Source: Coriaria nepalensis (Eukaryota; Streptophyta; Magnoliopsida; Cucurbitales; Coriariaceae). From it: DNA of 64,000 nt. The notes beneath the pieces were generated by a model that saw only the letters and a program-made list of their open reading frames with translations, searched no databases and was not told where the DNA came from. The translations under genes were made by a program, and so were the position numbers. Positions 1 to 11,650 of this stretch are shown in pieces (the first letter of the stretch is position 1; the number at the start of each line of letters is the position of its first letter). The stretch lies in contig CP114489.1 in NCBI GenBank assembly GCA_027186245.1, positions 3,603,501 to 3,667,500 on the forward strand, given 5' to 3'.

Positions 1-147
1 ACAGGTCATTCATTCTACATCTTTCATATATATATATATATACTAATCAGTAGACTACATTTAATTAACCTCCCAAATATGCCGCACGTTTTAGGCAATA
101 CTCTGATCTAAAAACTAATGTAAACAACAACTGGACTGACTGTTTCT

Positions 148-677
148 TTAATCAAATGTCTCCCATTTTGTTGATACGACACAATCACTTTGCATACTTT
201 GCTGATGCTGCTCTTCCTTTGATGTCTCTTGTTGGTTCAGAAATGAAACTTTTTCGACATTCCTTCTAAGCATGGAGTTGTTGAACTTCAACTTATCCAG
301 AATCTCGACATTCTTCTGAACTTTCATCACCTGCAAGTATGGAATCATCTCCAGTAATTGAAATACCATAATTTTTACAAAATTTTGGACTTAAAAGGTA
401 ATAATTAGAAGCTTTAATCCAAAAAGGAAAAACAAATGTACCTCTATTCTTTTCTGAAGTTTCATGTCACCTTCAGCAAAAATTGCATCCAACTGAATCA
501 ACTTAGTCATTAGCATTTCAGTCAAATTCTCCACTTCCTTCTCTGTTATTTTCCCACTTCTAGATGCAGCTTTCACTTCAAGAGATTTCACCTACCAAAT
601 TATTTATAAAATAAATATAAATAATAAAAAAATGAATACTTTTTCAAGTACATATCATATCAATTCCTTATTAGATT

Positions 678-711
<34 letters not shown>

Positions 712-1340
712 TACCTGTTGAGCTAGTTTTTCCACTTCCAGGTTCAAATCACCCAAGGATTTAGAAGCCTTAGCAAAACTTGAAGTCTTATGCAGCTCCA
801 GAAGTCGCCTTTCCCGGCTTAAAACATCTTCGACCAACACGATCTTCGATCCATCCTTAACTCCAACAAAATCTAGATATGTTCTTGAATCTCTCTCTTT
901 GTTTTTGAATATCAGCTTCTGATCTTGTTGATGTAGTCCACTTGGTCCTGCTAATAACTTCTTCAACTCGCCTGCCAAAAAAAACATACAAGTTGGCCTC
1001 CACCAAATTTTCAAAGAAAAAAAAAAAAAAAGGAAGGAAAATCCAGAAACTGGGTTTTACCAAAACTTGCATGGGGGCTAATGGAAACATTGTGATATGA
1101 AGAGCCAAACTTGACTCTGACTGTAATGGTGGAAGAAATTGAGATGGTTTTCTGGTTAATATTTGAATCTGAACTTCTCATTTGGACCATTAATCCTCCT
1201 GGCCTAAGTTCCAAATCTTCAGCATTAATATCACTATTATAATTTTGACTTGAACCTCCTCCTAATCCACGACCACCATTAATATCATTAGAGTTCTTAT
1301 TTTCAGGAGAAAAAAACACACTCCTTATCTTTGGCTTCAT
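148..1340 (-). CDS. BAG family molecular chaperone regulator (ubiquitin-like plus BAG domain)
   Basis: Four exons (1340-1061, 971-715, 591-442, 330-148) join in frame across GT-AG junctions and give about 289 residues. Residues about 71-145 form a ubiquitin-like fold (TITVRVKFG, then LKKLLAG, QKLIFKNKER and DGSKIVLVED). Residues about 160-240 are a helical, Lys/Glu-rich BAG domain (LEVEKLAQQ, LTEMLMTKLIQLDAI, RIEVMKVQKNVEILDKL). This order matches plant BAG1-BAG4. Known role: the BAG domain binds the Hsp70 nucleotide-binding domain and acts as a nucleotide-exchange co-chaperone in the cytosol, while the ubiquitin-like part may link clients to the proteasome. The N-terminal 60 residues are Gly/Asn-rich and probably disordered. 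The start is the first Met of the open frame, preceded by an AG-rich leader. I cannot say which BAG member it is. Confidence 0.9.
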
Positions 1341-2277
1341 GTTCTTATCAAGATTTGTGAAGAAAACATAAAAGAGAGGAGGAGGAAGAAGAAGAGAAGT
1401 AATGGGAACTTAGATCCGTTTCAGAGAAGCAAAAAGAGAAAAAGAGACGGCAAACACAGGGAATATGGGGAAAAGGGAAAGGAAACGAATAGACGGGGAA
1501 GAAGGTGATTGAAGAGAAGAATCTGATCTTGAATATTAATATTTAATTAGATCTAAAATCAAATAATTAAGTGAATAATTACAGAACTGAATTATGGCCA
1601 CAATCCAAGCTGGAAGGCTATTATTGTTTTTATCATAAAGTTTGAAAGGGACATAAGAGAACATGTTGTTATACAAAGAGCTCTGCAAGCCAGTTGGCAT
1701 CTGTCTGGTTGCCTACTCATTGTCCCTCAAAAGGATACTTCTGTCTTTTCATTTCGGGAAAACTGTAATTGCCATAATTATCAAAATTAAATCACATATT
1801 GATTAATTAATGAATTACGGTCACTACCCATTTTGTAATCTTGGGTTCAGAAATACATGGGAACGATGTTATATCATTCACAAAATTTCCTTTCCTAGCC
1901 ATTCATGAATAAAGGTAACACTCAATTTTGTTTCCTTAAAAAATTCAGACCGAATCATGGTTTTTCCCATGTTTACAACAGAAATTTTATAATAATTTCA
2001 ACAAAGAATATGCCAAAACTGATCCAAGATGTGAAAAATAAAAAATCCTCCATAATCGATATAGGTATTTGATGTCATCAGGGTCATTTTGACATTATAA
2101 AAATGACAGCTTCACAATGTTGAATCTGGTTTCTTCCCCCCTCCCCCTCTTAAGATGCTAAAAAAATAAGTAAAAAAACTTTAAAACAAATCGGACAATG
2201 GTCGGAGCGAGTTTGCTGCAATTGTCGAATTGAGTGCTAAGTGGAATAATACCATGACATTGTCCTCTTCAACATTT
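1341..2277. other. Intergenic: BAG leader/promoter side and LPCAT 3' flank
   Basis: This stretch holds no convincing coding frame. On the minus strand it begins with a purine/CT-rich leader of the BAG gene (about 1350-1520) and then becomes AT-rich up to the LPCAT stop codon. Both flanking genes are read leftwards, so it must contain the LPCAT polyadenylation region followed by the BAG promoter. Confidence 0.5.
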
Positions 2278-4806
2278 TCACTGATCTTTTTGAGCTTTAG
2301 ATGATCTTGCAGGCTTTGTGGGTTTAAATACAGAACCAAGCAGAATCAGCGTTATTGGAAGAATGGTTCCAATATAGTAAACACTTCCATATGAGGCCAG
2401 TGTTTCGTGCAGGCTTAGTACCTGTTCATACAACAACATCATCATCATACTAGTCTCGAAATCAACACAAATTCGGACAGAGAAGAAAGAGAGAGAGGCA
2501 TACCATGAAACCAACACAAGAGTAGTTTAGGACCAAAAGAGAGTAGGCGAAGTTGAAAACGATGAGTATGTTTTTCAGAAAAGCCAGAGTTGGAGGAACC
2601 GCTTGCTGCCATCTGTAAATAACTGCTCGAAGAAGAAAAGTAGGCAGGAGAATTAAAAAAACCGAAGGATTAGTTATCCCGAGAATAGAAGAGAGGGAGA
2701 GCTAGGGGTTGATGATGAATAGAATATACCTCTTGATCCAGCGATCATTAAAGCTGACTGAACAAAGAATATGATGTAGCCAGGATATAGTCCCTGTTAT
2801 TTATTAACAGTAAATCTCATGTTTTAGTATATGACATGACTAATTCCTATTTTCAAATACAAAGGAAAAGAAAACAGAGCATACTAAGGAGGGTATAGAC
2901 AGGGAAAAGAGAGCACTCACATGCCATATAGCACTAACAGTCTGTGTCGCCAACAGCTGAAAGAATCCGGGTTTCTTCCCCTTCTGAACCAGCCTCTCAT
3001 AAACATCTACGAAGCACCATATAAAAAGATAAAGTCATATCGGTGCTTTCCAAAAAGACATGTTGTAATGGCGAAGAACTTACAATGGCGGAGCCAAGTG
3101 CTGACTTGGATGTTCCAAAAAAGGGGCAGCTCAACCGAGCTCTTTGCCAACTCAACACCAAGAATGTCGACATTTTTGGCACGGTCCCAACGTGGTTTAG
3201 GAGGAGTAGAATCAGTCCAGCCAGAGAAACCCAGACCAGAAATGATGATAGAGGCTTCTGAAATCGACCATATGAAATAATATTTCCAACGAGCAGTAAA
3301 TCCACACATATACTGGTAAAACAACTTCTTCCCAAATCCATATTCTTGATACACATGATCAGTAAATCTAGACAATGGAAATTGAGGTACAAGGTAGAGA
3401 TATAAGCCCATGCAAATAGCAGCTTGGATAAGCGCTCTAAATGTCGCCCCAAATGGAGATGGTCTTGGTCCTTTCTCTGAACGGCTCCAAACCTGAAAAG
3501 GAACCGACAAAAAGGAGATATCAAATATAACACAGAGGGTCGGGTATATCTAGGAAAAAGATCAAGCCAACAACGATTTAGCATACCCCCTTTCCTTCAG
3601 TCCAGTCGAGATAATCCTTTATTTCATAAACTGGACCGGCAAAATGGCTCCCACAGCAGAGGCAGTAGCCAATGTACTCGATCAATGAAGGCAACTTGAT
3701 AATCCGATTCTTTTTCTGTGCGTCTCTTAAGCCCTCTTCTTTTAATAATCCGTCATTGTAATTTATTGAGCATGAAATGACTTTCAGTGTCAACACCATT
3801 AAGGCTCCTAGTAAGAGAATGAATTTATCAAGAGTTAACACTTCGCAACCAAAATTGTGTTCGAGGAATGTATGAAAGGAGAGAAGAATGTTCATTGTAG
3901 GAATCATTCATTGAGGGAAAGAAAGGAGGGGTTATATAGCATTGACATGGGGCTTACCAGTGGCATCAATGCCGCCTTCCTTCCAAGCATCCCCGCTCAT
4001 GTAATATACATGGCTACAAATGCATGCAAACATTTTAAGTATTTCTGACATAAAAGAGCATACCTTCACATATATGAATTTCTCTTGTTTCAGAGAATAA
4101 GGAATTTAGACACTGGTGTATAAATTATTGAAAGGAAAAACAAGGGTAGAAGGAAAACGCGGAGTACTGAAACTGCAAATTCAGTACAAAGTAAGACAGA
4201 TTATAAATTATAATGAGGTTCTTTAACAATTTCTCTTAAGCGAATTTGAAGAAGAGATTCTGGCAGCCATTAGCTAATATATTCCCACACAAAGCACATG
4301 AACATTTCAAAAAGATCAATTAGCAATACGCCAGCTTTAAAAGCTCATTTCTTTCTGCTTATCAGCTTTAATAAATTTTCATACTGGCTAAGGAAAAAAA
4401 ACATTACCAAGATAAATTGCACGACCCCTCAATAAACCCAGTAAATTTCCATAGTAAAATTAGGTACCAAAAAGACAAATGAAAGAAAAGAAAAGAAAGA
4501 ATACCAGCCAATGAGATAGGCGAATCCAAGGAAGAAGGTCAAAATCCCACATCGAGGACGATAGAGAGCCATTGAAGCGTAACCCAATAGCATCGGGACC
4601 AAAAAATGCAGGTTGGAAGAGAAGCCAAACGACAGGTAAGAAAGAAAAGCGCCCGTACCAGCCGAGTAGATGTGTTTGGCGAGTCGACCCGGCACGAGTC
4701 GCCACAGGAAGCTGACCGGTATGGTGGCGGCGAAACACAGAAGGAAGCGGAGCACCGGGACGGAGACGCCGATCGTGGTGGCCATAGATTCCATCTCCTG
4801 GCCCAT
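2278..4806 (-). CDS. LPCAT: Lysophospholipid acyltransferase (MBOAT family, LPCAT type)
   Basis: Eight exons (4806-4505, 4013-3958, 3807-3587, 3492-3084, 3006-2921, 2793-2730, 2625-2504, 2421-2278) splice in phase to about 467 residues, close to Arabidopsis LPCAT1/2. The sequence runs through VLRFLLCFAATIPVSF, FLSYLSFGFSSNLHFL, HVYYMSGDAWKEGGID, MVLTLKVISCSINYNDG and IEYIGYCLCCGSHFAGP. The MBOAT active-site pair is present: Asn at about 320 in ELPLFWN and His at about 358 in SAIWHGLYPGY. It is a multi-pass ER membrane enzyme that re-acylates lysophosphatidylcholine and related lysolipids with acyl-CoA (Lands cycle), feeding edited acyl chains towards triacylglycerol. The chosen Met lies four codons before MESMATTIGVSV; either could start translation. 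Exon 2 is only 56 bases long. Confidence 0.96.
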
Positions 4807-5562
4807 GGTCTTTCAGCTCAACTCGGGCTTGAATCGGACCGGGTCAACTACTCCCTCTGAAATTTATTACGAAGGCCGAAGAGTGACCTGTCATTGAGAT
4901 TTTCTATATATGAAGGAAGGAAGAAAAAGAAAAAGAAAATGTATTTTATTGGCTACCCTATATATATTCAAGAGATTCTTACCTCAACAGGTCCACAATT
5001 ATCTATAAATGTGCATTAAATGCGACCCATAATCACAATTCCGATCAGTTTTTTTTTTTTTTTTTGTCTTCATAATTCTTTCCTGAAACTTACAAAACAA
5101 CAAAACAGACACAAAATTTGTGGGCATTATTGTTGAATTCGAAATGTGTGCTTTTGAAGATTGATACTCTTCATACTATCTTTATTATTACTCTTCATAC
5201 TCTTCATCACTTTTTAGAGAGAGTTCTAAGATTTATTGTTCTTACTTATTGAAAGATGTTTAGGTTTTCAATTTGACAGTAGCAACTACTGTATTCTTCA
5301 TCTCATTTCATATTAGCAATATTATAGTCATTAATGATAATATTAACCAAGTTCAATATATTTTTCTTATGCTGAGTACCTGATATAAACGAGCCCAGAA
5401 TACTGGAAGCAGTAGTATGTCTGGATCATGAAACCTTTTTTAGTGCCTTATCAAAGTCATGAAAATATAGATAATTTAGGAGTTAGCAATAATTGCATGA
5501 AGTTGGGTTTAGCGTGAGAAGGGGGAGGAAGCAATATTTTTTTTGTTGGCACTCCAAATATT
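4807..5562. other. Intergenic: LPCAT promoter side
   Basis: No gene was seen. The first 100 bases are the upstream region of LPCAT, which is transcribed leftwards. The rest is AT-rich and includes a run of T at about 5050-5065. The stretch ends at the FAR1-type relic. Confidence 0.4.
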
Positions 5563-5973
5563 CATAAGAAGTACTATTATTGTGCAAAAGAAGGTCCTCA
5601 AGTCAAAAAGATGAGAAAAGCACCTGCCAATCAACTCATAAAAAACGATTGACTAGAATTGGATGTCAAGCAATGATCCAATTTGCTGTTGATAGTCAAG
5701 TGAAGTAGATAGCATTTTAGTTCCAACCTGATTATAATCATACACTTACAACTTCGAAAAATCGACATTGATTAAGATCTCAAATGAATGTTTCGAAAGA
5801 AAAATGAAATATAATAAACTCATTAGTGAATACGGATACATCCGTATAGTTCAAACATTTATATATGTAGTTGAAAAAGAAGTTGGGCTTGAGAAAGTAG
5901 GTTTTACAAAGAAGGATTGTTACAATTTTATTAGGAGTCGAATAATGTTGTTTATCGAAATAAGTGACTCTTA
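5563..5973 (+). pseudogene. Relic of a FAR1/Mutator-type DNA-binding domain
   Basis: Translation in shifting frames recovers the typical order of a FAR1 domain: HKKYYYCAKEGPQVKK (frame of 5563), then after a one-base shift KKRLTRIGCQAMIQFAVD, then DYNHTLTTSKNRH, LRSQMNVSKEK and NIINSLVN. The last piece is an open frame at 5768-5973 containing VGLEKVGFTKKDCYNF. FAR1 and FAR1-related factors descend from Mutator-like transposases and carry this zinc-binding module (TRxGCxAM, then an HNH-like pair). At least one frameshift and several stops (after QVK, inside the IAF block and after RH) show it is dead. It is either a transposon remnant or a broken copy of a FRS gene. No terminal repeats were recognised. 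Confidence 0.7.
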
Positions 5974-7104
5974 AATTGTATGTTTTATTGGCATATACAA
6001 CTTGACTTAAGAGGGACGTACGATAAACTTATTTTAGAATGATGCTTAAATTAAGAGTCAATTACAATTCATTTAAAAATGTGATCATTTTTTGACACTA
6101 TTTATAAAATAAATAAGTATTAACTTAATTTATGCTTCACTCGTATGTGTCAAGGCAAAAGTAAATGTGCATTTCTTAACAATGAGCGATTATCCAATCC
6201 GGGGAGGGAGAGGTGCCGGCAAGACGGGTACGACGGCCACTAGAATCAAGAAAAGTTGAGGGTATAGGAGTATGTCATCGCCGCAACGATAATGATGGCG
6301 GCTCGAATTAGAAAATTTAGTTGTAATTAAAATATTTTTTTAAAAAATTAAATAAATAAAAAATAATTTAATTTAATAAAATATAAATAAAAGAAATTAT
6401 AAAAATATAAAAATATGGTTTTTTTTATTAATAAAATTTAGAGTGCATGCTTATATTCTATAATATAAAGTTTTAATCCATACTTTTCATTATTGTAGGC
6501 TAAACATTAATTTCTCCTTATTTATTTTTAAAATGCTTTTCGATTCTACTCTTTTTAAGTTTTATTTTAATTGTATTAGGGTTTGCCCTTTAATCCCATC
6601 CCCAACCTTTCCCCATCTCTTCTCTGTCCTTTTTATTCCATGCTCGGTTGCTCCTCTCCCACGGGACGCCACCTACGAGCCAACCCCCCTTTCTTCTCTC
6701 TCACTCTCTCTCTTCGCGGCTGCTTCTGCTTGAACCAGAACCACCCTCTTCGACTCCCCTCATTCCTTGCTTCTTTTAACTAAGCTCAGGTACCTCCTTC
6801 TTCTTCTTCATCTATACGGAGAGAATGGATGATGATGGTTACGGAGGAGGTCATGGTTACGGAGAAGATAAAGTTTGGGTATATTTTGGATTAAAAAAAT
6901 TGAGAGGGACAATAATATATAAATTAGGGCTAATAATAAAGGAATAAAATTACAGTTATTGAAAGGAAAGAGGAAAATGAAAGTAATTTATCTGTTATCT
7001 GAGAGTGATTCCCAATTCCTGTTAAACCCTAATTTCTCCCGCACTCTCTCTATTCAGGAAGAGATATATCATTGTGTATTAAGTAGTTCTTTTTGGTGAT
7101 TGGA
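5974..7104. other. Intergenic and RRP36 leader
   Basis: Bases 5974-6530 are AT-rich, apart from a short GC-richer patch at 6195-6310. From about 6590 the plus strand becomes pyrimidine-rich (CCCATC, CTCTCTC, TTCTTCTTC), typical of a plant 5' leader. A plausible leader intron runs from the donor after CTCAG at 6789 to the acceptor CTATTCAG at about 7058. A small open frame beginning at 6825 (MDDDGYGGGHGYG) would lie inside that intron and is not called. Confidence 0.45.
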
Positions 7105-8883
7105 ATGAGGATACCCCAAAATGAGATTGCCAATTCGAACAGATTTGAGGTCGATGACAGCGATGAACATGAGTTTTCTGCCTCGGAAGAGGTGAGTACC
7201 TCACTAAGAGCAGCTCCGATTTTTTGTTAAATGTTCAATTTTCATAATTAAATCTGTATGAAACTTGAATTGGGCTTTATCAGGAAGAAGAAATAGAACG
7301 TCAGCTCGCCGATGTGACATTCGAAGAGTTGCAGAAAGCTCGCTCTGATGGGACCCATACTGTCTACCGGAAAGATAATCTGGAGAAGAAAGGTGGACGT
7401 GCAAATAAGAATAGGTACTCCTGATAAAATTGATTTTTTTTTTTTTTCAATTGATTCTGTATTTTTATTTTTTTTTTACGTGCAACTGATTGTGTTAATT
7501 TTCGTTTTAAAGGCCAATGGAGGTTAGTAGTAAGAAACCAGTTAGTAGGTTCAGAGAGGTGATTCAGGCTCCTAAAAGGGTAAGTAAGCTATATTGCTTG
7601 ATTGTAAGCTATTAGTTCAATTGTTGTAGTGTTGTTTCTCATGTAGATTTTATGAAATTTGGTTTCTGATTTATATTCCACACTGCCTTTTAGGTGATAC
7701 GCGATCCGCGCTTTGAAACTTTATGTGGATCACTTGACGTTGATGGGTAAGTTTTTATTGATATTTGATTACTCTGGTTCTCTACATATATCTTGTGATT
7801 TTGGCTTATATTCCAATATCCGTTGGCTAATTGAGAAATCTTTTAGAAATGTAGCTTTATTTCTGTCTAAAAACTGTGTATCGGTGCTTACAGTTTCAGG
7901 AAGAGATATGATTTTCTTTTTGAGAATGATCTTCCTACTGAAAAAGAGGTTTATCTTCTTGAATCTCTTTTATAGAAACTTTAAAACGAAGTGCAAGTTT
8001 AAGTATTGAATTGTACATTTTCAAAAAAAAAAAAAAAATGCAGGAACTGAGGAAGAAATTAAAGAAGTGTAATAAATTACCCAAAGAAATTGAAGAACTG
8101 AAGGAACACATCTCTTGGATTGTAAGCCCTTGCCATTTTGGTTCTGAGCCTTTTAGCTTGAAAGTTTCATTTTTGGAATGTCCTTAGATACATTAGGCAT
8201 ATTCACAATAACCTCACATCTTCGTTGTGACTGTCATTTCTTTTTCAGGACAAACAGTTGAAATCTGAATCAGTTAAGCGTACCGATGCAGGAATTTTAG
8301 CTAAGCATAAGAAGAAAGAGAGGGAAGCAGCAAAACAGGGAAAGAAACCCTTCTATCTCAAAAAATGTATGTCTCTCTGTACTCATTTATTTTCTGCTGA
8401 GGCAATGATCTTCTAATAATATGGCACCGTGAAAAATAAGGTCAAGCAAGCACTTAGGCGGATTAAGATGAGTGCATTTAGCCGGATTTAGATTAGTGCA
8501 TTTAGCCGAGTCTGTAATATGTGGAGTCTTTAGTTCTGAATACAAATCGAGCAAGGTATAATATTAGAATATTCAGAGGGAATTGATGACTTTTGTTTCT
8601 ATATCTACAGCTGAAATCCGAAAGCAAAGGCTTATGGAGAAATACGAGTCTCTTAAGGTACTATTCCATTTACGCAACCCGAAAATGTCAATTAATCATT
8701 CATACTGAATCACCATTTAAGTTTCAGTAATTCTTTTGCTAATTAATAACAATTCCTTGATTTGATCAGGCAGCAGGCAAGCTCGATGCATTCATGGAGA
8801 AAAGGAGAAAGAAGAATGCTGCGAAGGACCACAGATATATGCCATATCGCAAGTCTAACAATACTAATCAGCTGGAAGACTGA
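7105..8883 (+). CDS. RRP36: rRNA-processing protein RRP36 homolog
   Basis: Nine exons (7105-7191, 7284-7414, 7513-7579, 7694-7746, 7894-7948, 8044-8121, 8249-8366, 8611-8657, 8770-8883) join in frame to about 249 residues. The protein has an acidic N-terminus (DDSDEHEFSASEEEE), the conserved VTFEELQKARSDGT block, SRFREVIQAPKRVIRDPRF, then KRYDFLFENDLP and a very basic C-terminal half (HKKKEREAAKQGKKPFYLKK, KLDAFMEKRRKKNAAKDHR). This is the RRP36 signature. Known role: a nucleolar 90S pre-ribosome component needed for early cleavages of the 35S/45S pre-rRNA and for 18S rRNA. The start is the first in-frame Met after the probable leader intron. The short exons are typical of this gene in plants. 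Confidence 0.93.
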
Positions 8884-9300
8884 CTGTAAATTGTTTGATA
8901 AAGTTCCATCTTACTAGTTCTTAGTTCTTTCTTCAAGGACGGAGATTTAGAATCTTTAAATTTTGCTTCTAGGGTTAAGGTTTAACCAATATTATTGCCT
9001 CTTTCATGTAACTGAACAAGAAATGAAGAATACAATCCCATTTTTCACTTGGGCTGTCTTTTGTCTCATCTATTTATGAATGTAAAGCCAAGCTTCTTTC
9101 TCCATTGATACAGGTAATGAGAAATTAAAGCAAATAAAGAAGATGTTGATGACCTTATTATATACATATTGGTATACACAAGAAAACATCAGGCTTCAAA
9201 ATAAAAACATGGCCTAATCTGTCTCTCCTCACTAAATTAAAGAAAATTTCTAATCTAAAAGAAAGAAAACAAAAAACAAAAAACCAAAAACAAAGACGAT
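8884..9300. other. Convergent intergenic spacer
   Basis: RRP36 (+) and the F-box gene (-) end towards each other here. The 417 bases hold only AT-rich 3' untranslated and polyadenylation-type sequence for both genes. No coding frame was seen. Confidence 0.5.
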
Positions 9301-10463
9301 TCAAAAATGCCTTAAACGTCTCTCTCGACTATGCTCTCTCGGAAAGATTAACACAGAATCCAAACAGAGCCCACCTTTAGTATGCGTACAATCAATCTGA
9401 GTCATAGAAAATTTGATCTTAGCGGAGGAAGGAACAGAATTCAAATTACCATCCTCCTTTTCTTGTTGTACAACAAAGTCCCCGACATGGTAAAGATTCC
9501 ATTTTCCGGGCTCGTTCAAATGGCACTGTGAAGTAGCGTACTGACCATCTGCGGTCCACAGCTGGAACTGGACGGGTTTCTTGTCCCACCCATGTACGTG
9601 CTCCGAGTTGCAGACCCGGTGACCGAAACGCCTCGTGGCCCGGCCCAATTGCAGCCTAAAGAACATGCTGTAAGTACCGGTTGGAAACGGGAATTCCAGC
9701 TCGCCGTCAACTTCGAACCACCAAATCTGTTGAAGATACGCAACTGTCTGAAATCTAAACCAATCCAAAAGAAAATCAAAAGAACAAAGAAAAAATATCC
9801 AAATTAGCTCTAGAATATTCCTTAAATCACAACCATAATACGAAACAAGCAGGGGCAATTGTGTAATTTTCACCTGGATTCTTCAGTTGGGATTCGATTC
9901 CAGTATCTCCGATCATCGATTCCGGTTATGGCTAATCCTTTTGATGAAATTGATAGACAAACTCCGCCTGTACTTTTATCCAGCCAGAATTTCTACAGTG
10001 AATAAAGAAAAAGTTTAAATTTTTTTAATTAGTTTTGATGACCCAAAAATGGAAAGTTGACGATTTGAGGACGAATTCAATATCCTTGGTTCCTTTATCC
10101 AAAAGACCTAAAAATGGATAGTTGGAGGATCAAGTGAATTACCTTGGTTCCTTGATCCACAGGATTGGGCTGACAGAGTCTGGTGTAGATTTCCCTTTTA
10201 CCCAGATTTTCTGTAGAAAGCCCAAAAACTTTACGAACGAGAACTGGATAATTTGGGGGCAATTTAGATTCCCAAACAAAATCGGTCCAAGAAGCTCCTC
10301 GGAAAGTCCGACTCAAGCCGGCCAACTTACAGATCTCAGGCGGGTCCAGGTAGCCGAAAATCAAAGCGACGCAGCTCTCCGGCAAGTCTCCGAGGCTAGG
10401 TTTTGCCGGCGGAGATTGAGACCCGTTCCCCCCTCTGAATAAAGCAGAGAAGGTAGAACCCAT
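9301..10463 (-). CDS. F-box protein PP2-A13-like
   Basis: Three exons (10463-10143, 9992-9874, 9754-9301) give about 297 residues, the usual length for PP2-A13/A14. The N-terminal F-box spans about 22-68 ([31 protein letters not shown], with WESKLPPNY after it). The phloem protein 2-like lectin domain follows: [55 protein letters not shown] and [14 protein letters not shown]. Known role: a substrate receptor of SCF (Skp1-Cullin1) ubiquitin ligases; PP2-like lectin F-box proteins can recognise N-glycans, and the group includes stress-related members. The natural substrate is unknown. The start Met is followed by GSTFSALF, similar to the family N-terminus. Confidence 0.93.
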
Positions 10464-11650
10464 AATTATTTCCTCAGAAACTGCGCTAATGAGGAAGAAG
10501 ACTGGAAAGTTCGATTACAGAACACGATCTCGCTTTTTGGTCTCTGGTGAAAGCATGCTGTATTTCTAAAAAATATTTGTTTTTTTTTTTTTCCTTGGCA
10601 GTGAAAGCGACAGACGGCAATGATCCGGGATCCGCAAGTGGAGGGGTGAGGATGATGTTTTTGTTAAGTAGCGAGGGAAGCCAGTCCTGATGATACAGAA
10701 CATAAACCATATGAGTTTTAGTAGATACATACATATGTACTTGACTAGTTGTTTAGGTAAAGTTTTATCAGTTTTTATTTTTGTTTTTGTGTATATACCA
10801 ACTGGATTTTTTTAGTGAGGTGGGGTCTGAATTTGTAATTGCAGACCGTCCGATTCAATATCTGCGAGTGGGGTCCTTATTTTGTGGATACTGCTTTCTG
10901 GTCCTTAGATTTGGTAATTAAAATAAATATATGAATGATAAGTTTTTATCTTTTTTAATAACATGTTTTTGGAGTTTTCCTTCTAATCTTTCACTTTGTT
11001 TTCGACCTGCCACTTTCTTACATCAACAATAACTTATATTAACTTTATATTAAAATTGAAAAATATAGATTCTCTTTAGGTATAGTCGTATCTCAAATGA
11101 GCTTGAGAAGAGTTGCATCTGATCTCAGATGAATCCGGACATGTCATATCTTGCTTACCACCTGCCCCCATCTTGTTCTTTGTTTTATTTCTATATATTT
11201 TTTAAGTTAGTGTTTCAGATTAAACTAGTTGGACAGTTGTAGAGCCATGGATCTGAAGTGTCGTGTAAGATGAACGAAGAAGAAGCATGAATTAACAGCA
11301 AACAGTTTGAAGCCATCTCTATCTCATACAATCTTATAAGCTCCTAAACGCATATATACAAATAACAAAAATAAAATATTTTTTCTTTAAATAAATAAAA
11401 ATAAAAATAAAAGTTAAATGACATTTCCTCGTCCGAGGAAAAACTCTCCCAGCAATGCATTACAGACCTCAAATGATCTGTCCCATTTGGTCTGCTTTAT
11501 CTCTTAAAATCCCAAGTATTCCACACAACACAAACCAAAATGGAATTTGCAATTTTTCCATCTATCATTTTCGTAATTTGTTTTCATAAATTATATTTCA
11601 TATGAGCCAAGTACATTGTAATGAAGGCCGTGAGTCGGGGTTTTTTTTCC
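10464..11650. other. Intergenic: F-box gene promoter side and PUX 3' flank
   Basis: No supported gene. The minus-strand frame at 10486-10734 has no family features and overlaps the upstream region of the F-box gene. The rest is AT-rich; the last part is 3' flank of the UBX gene. Confidence 0.4.

Noticed and set aside
2921..3280. Plus-strand frames opposite the LPCAT exons
   Set aside because: They are antisense shadows of the conserved MBOAT exons, which explain the open reading frames.
6825..6945. Small frame MDDDGYGGGHGYG upstream of RRP36
   Set aside because: It lies inside a probable leader intron (donor after 6789, acceptor near 7058), is very short and matches no family I know.
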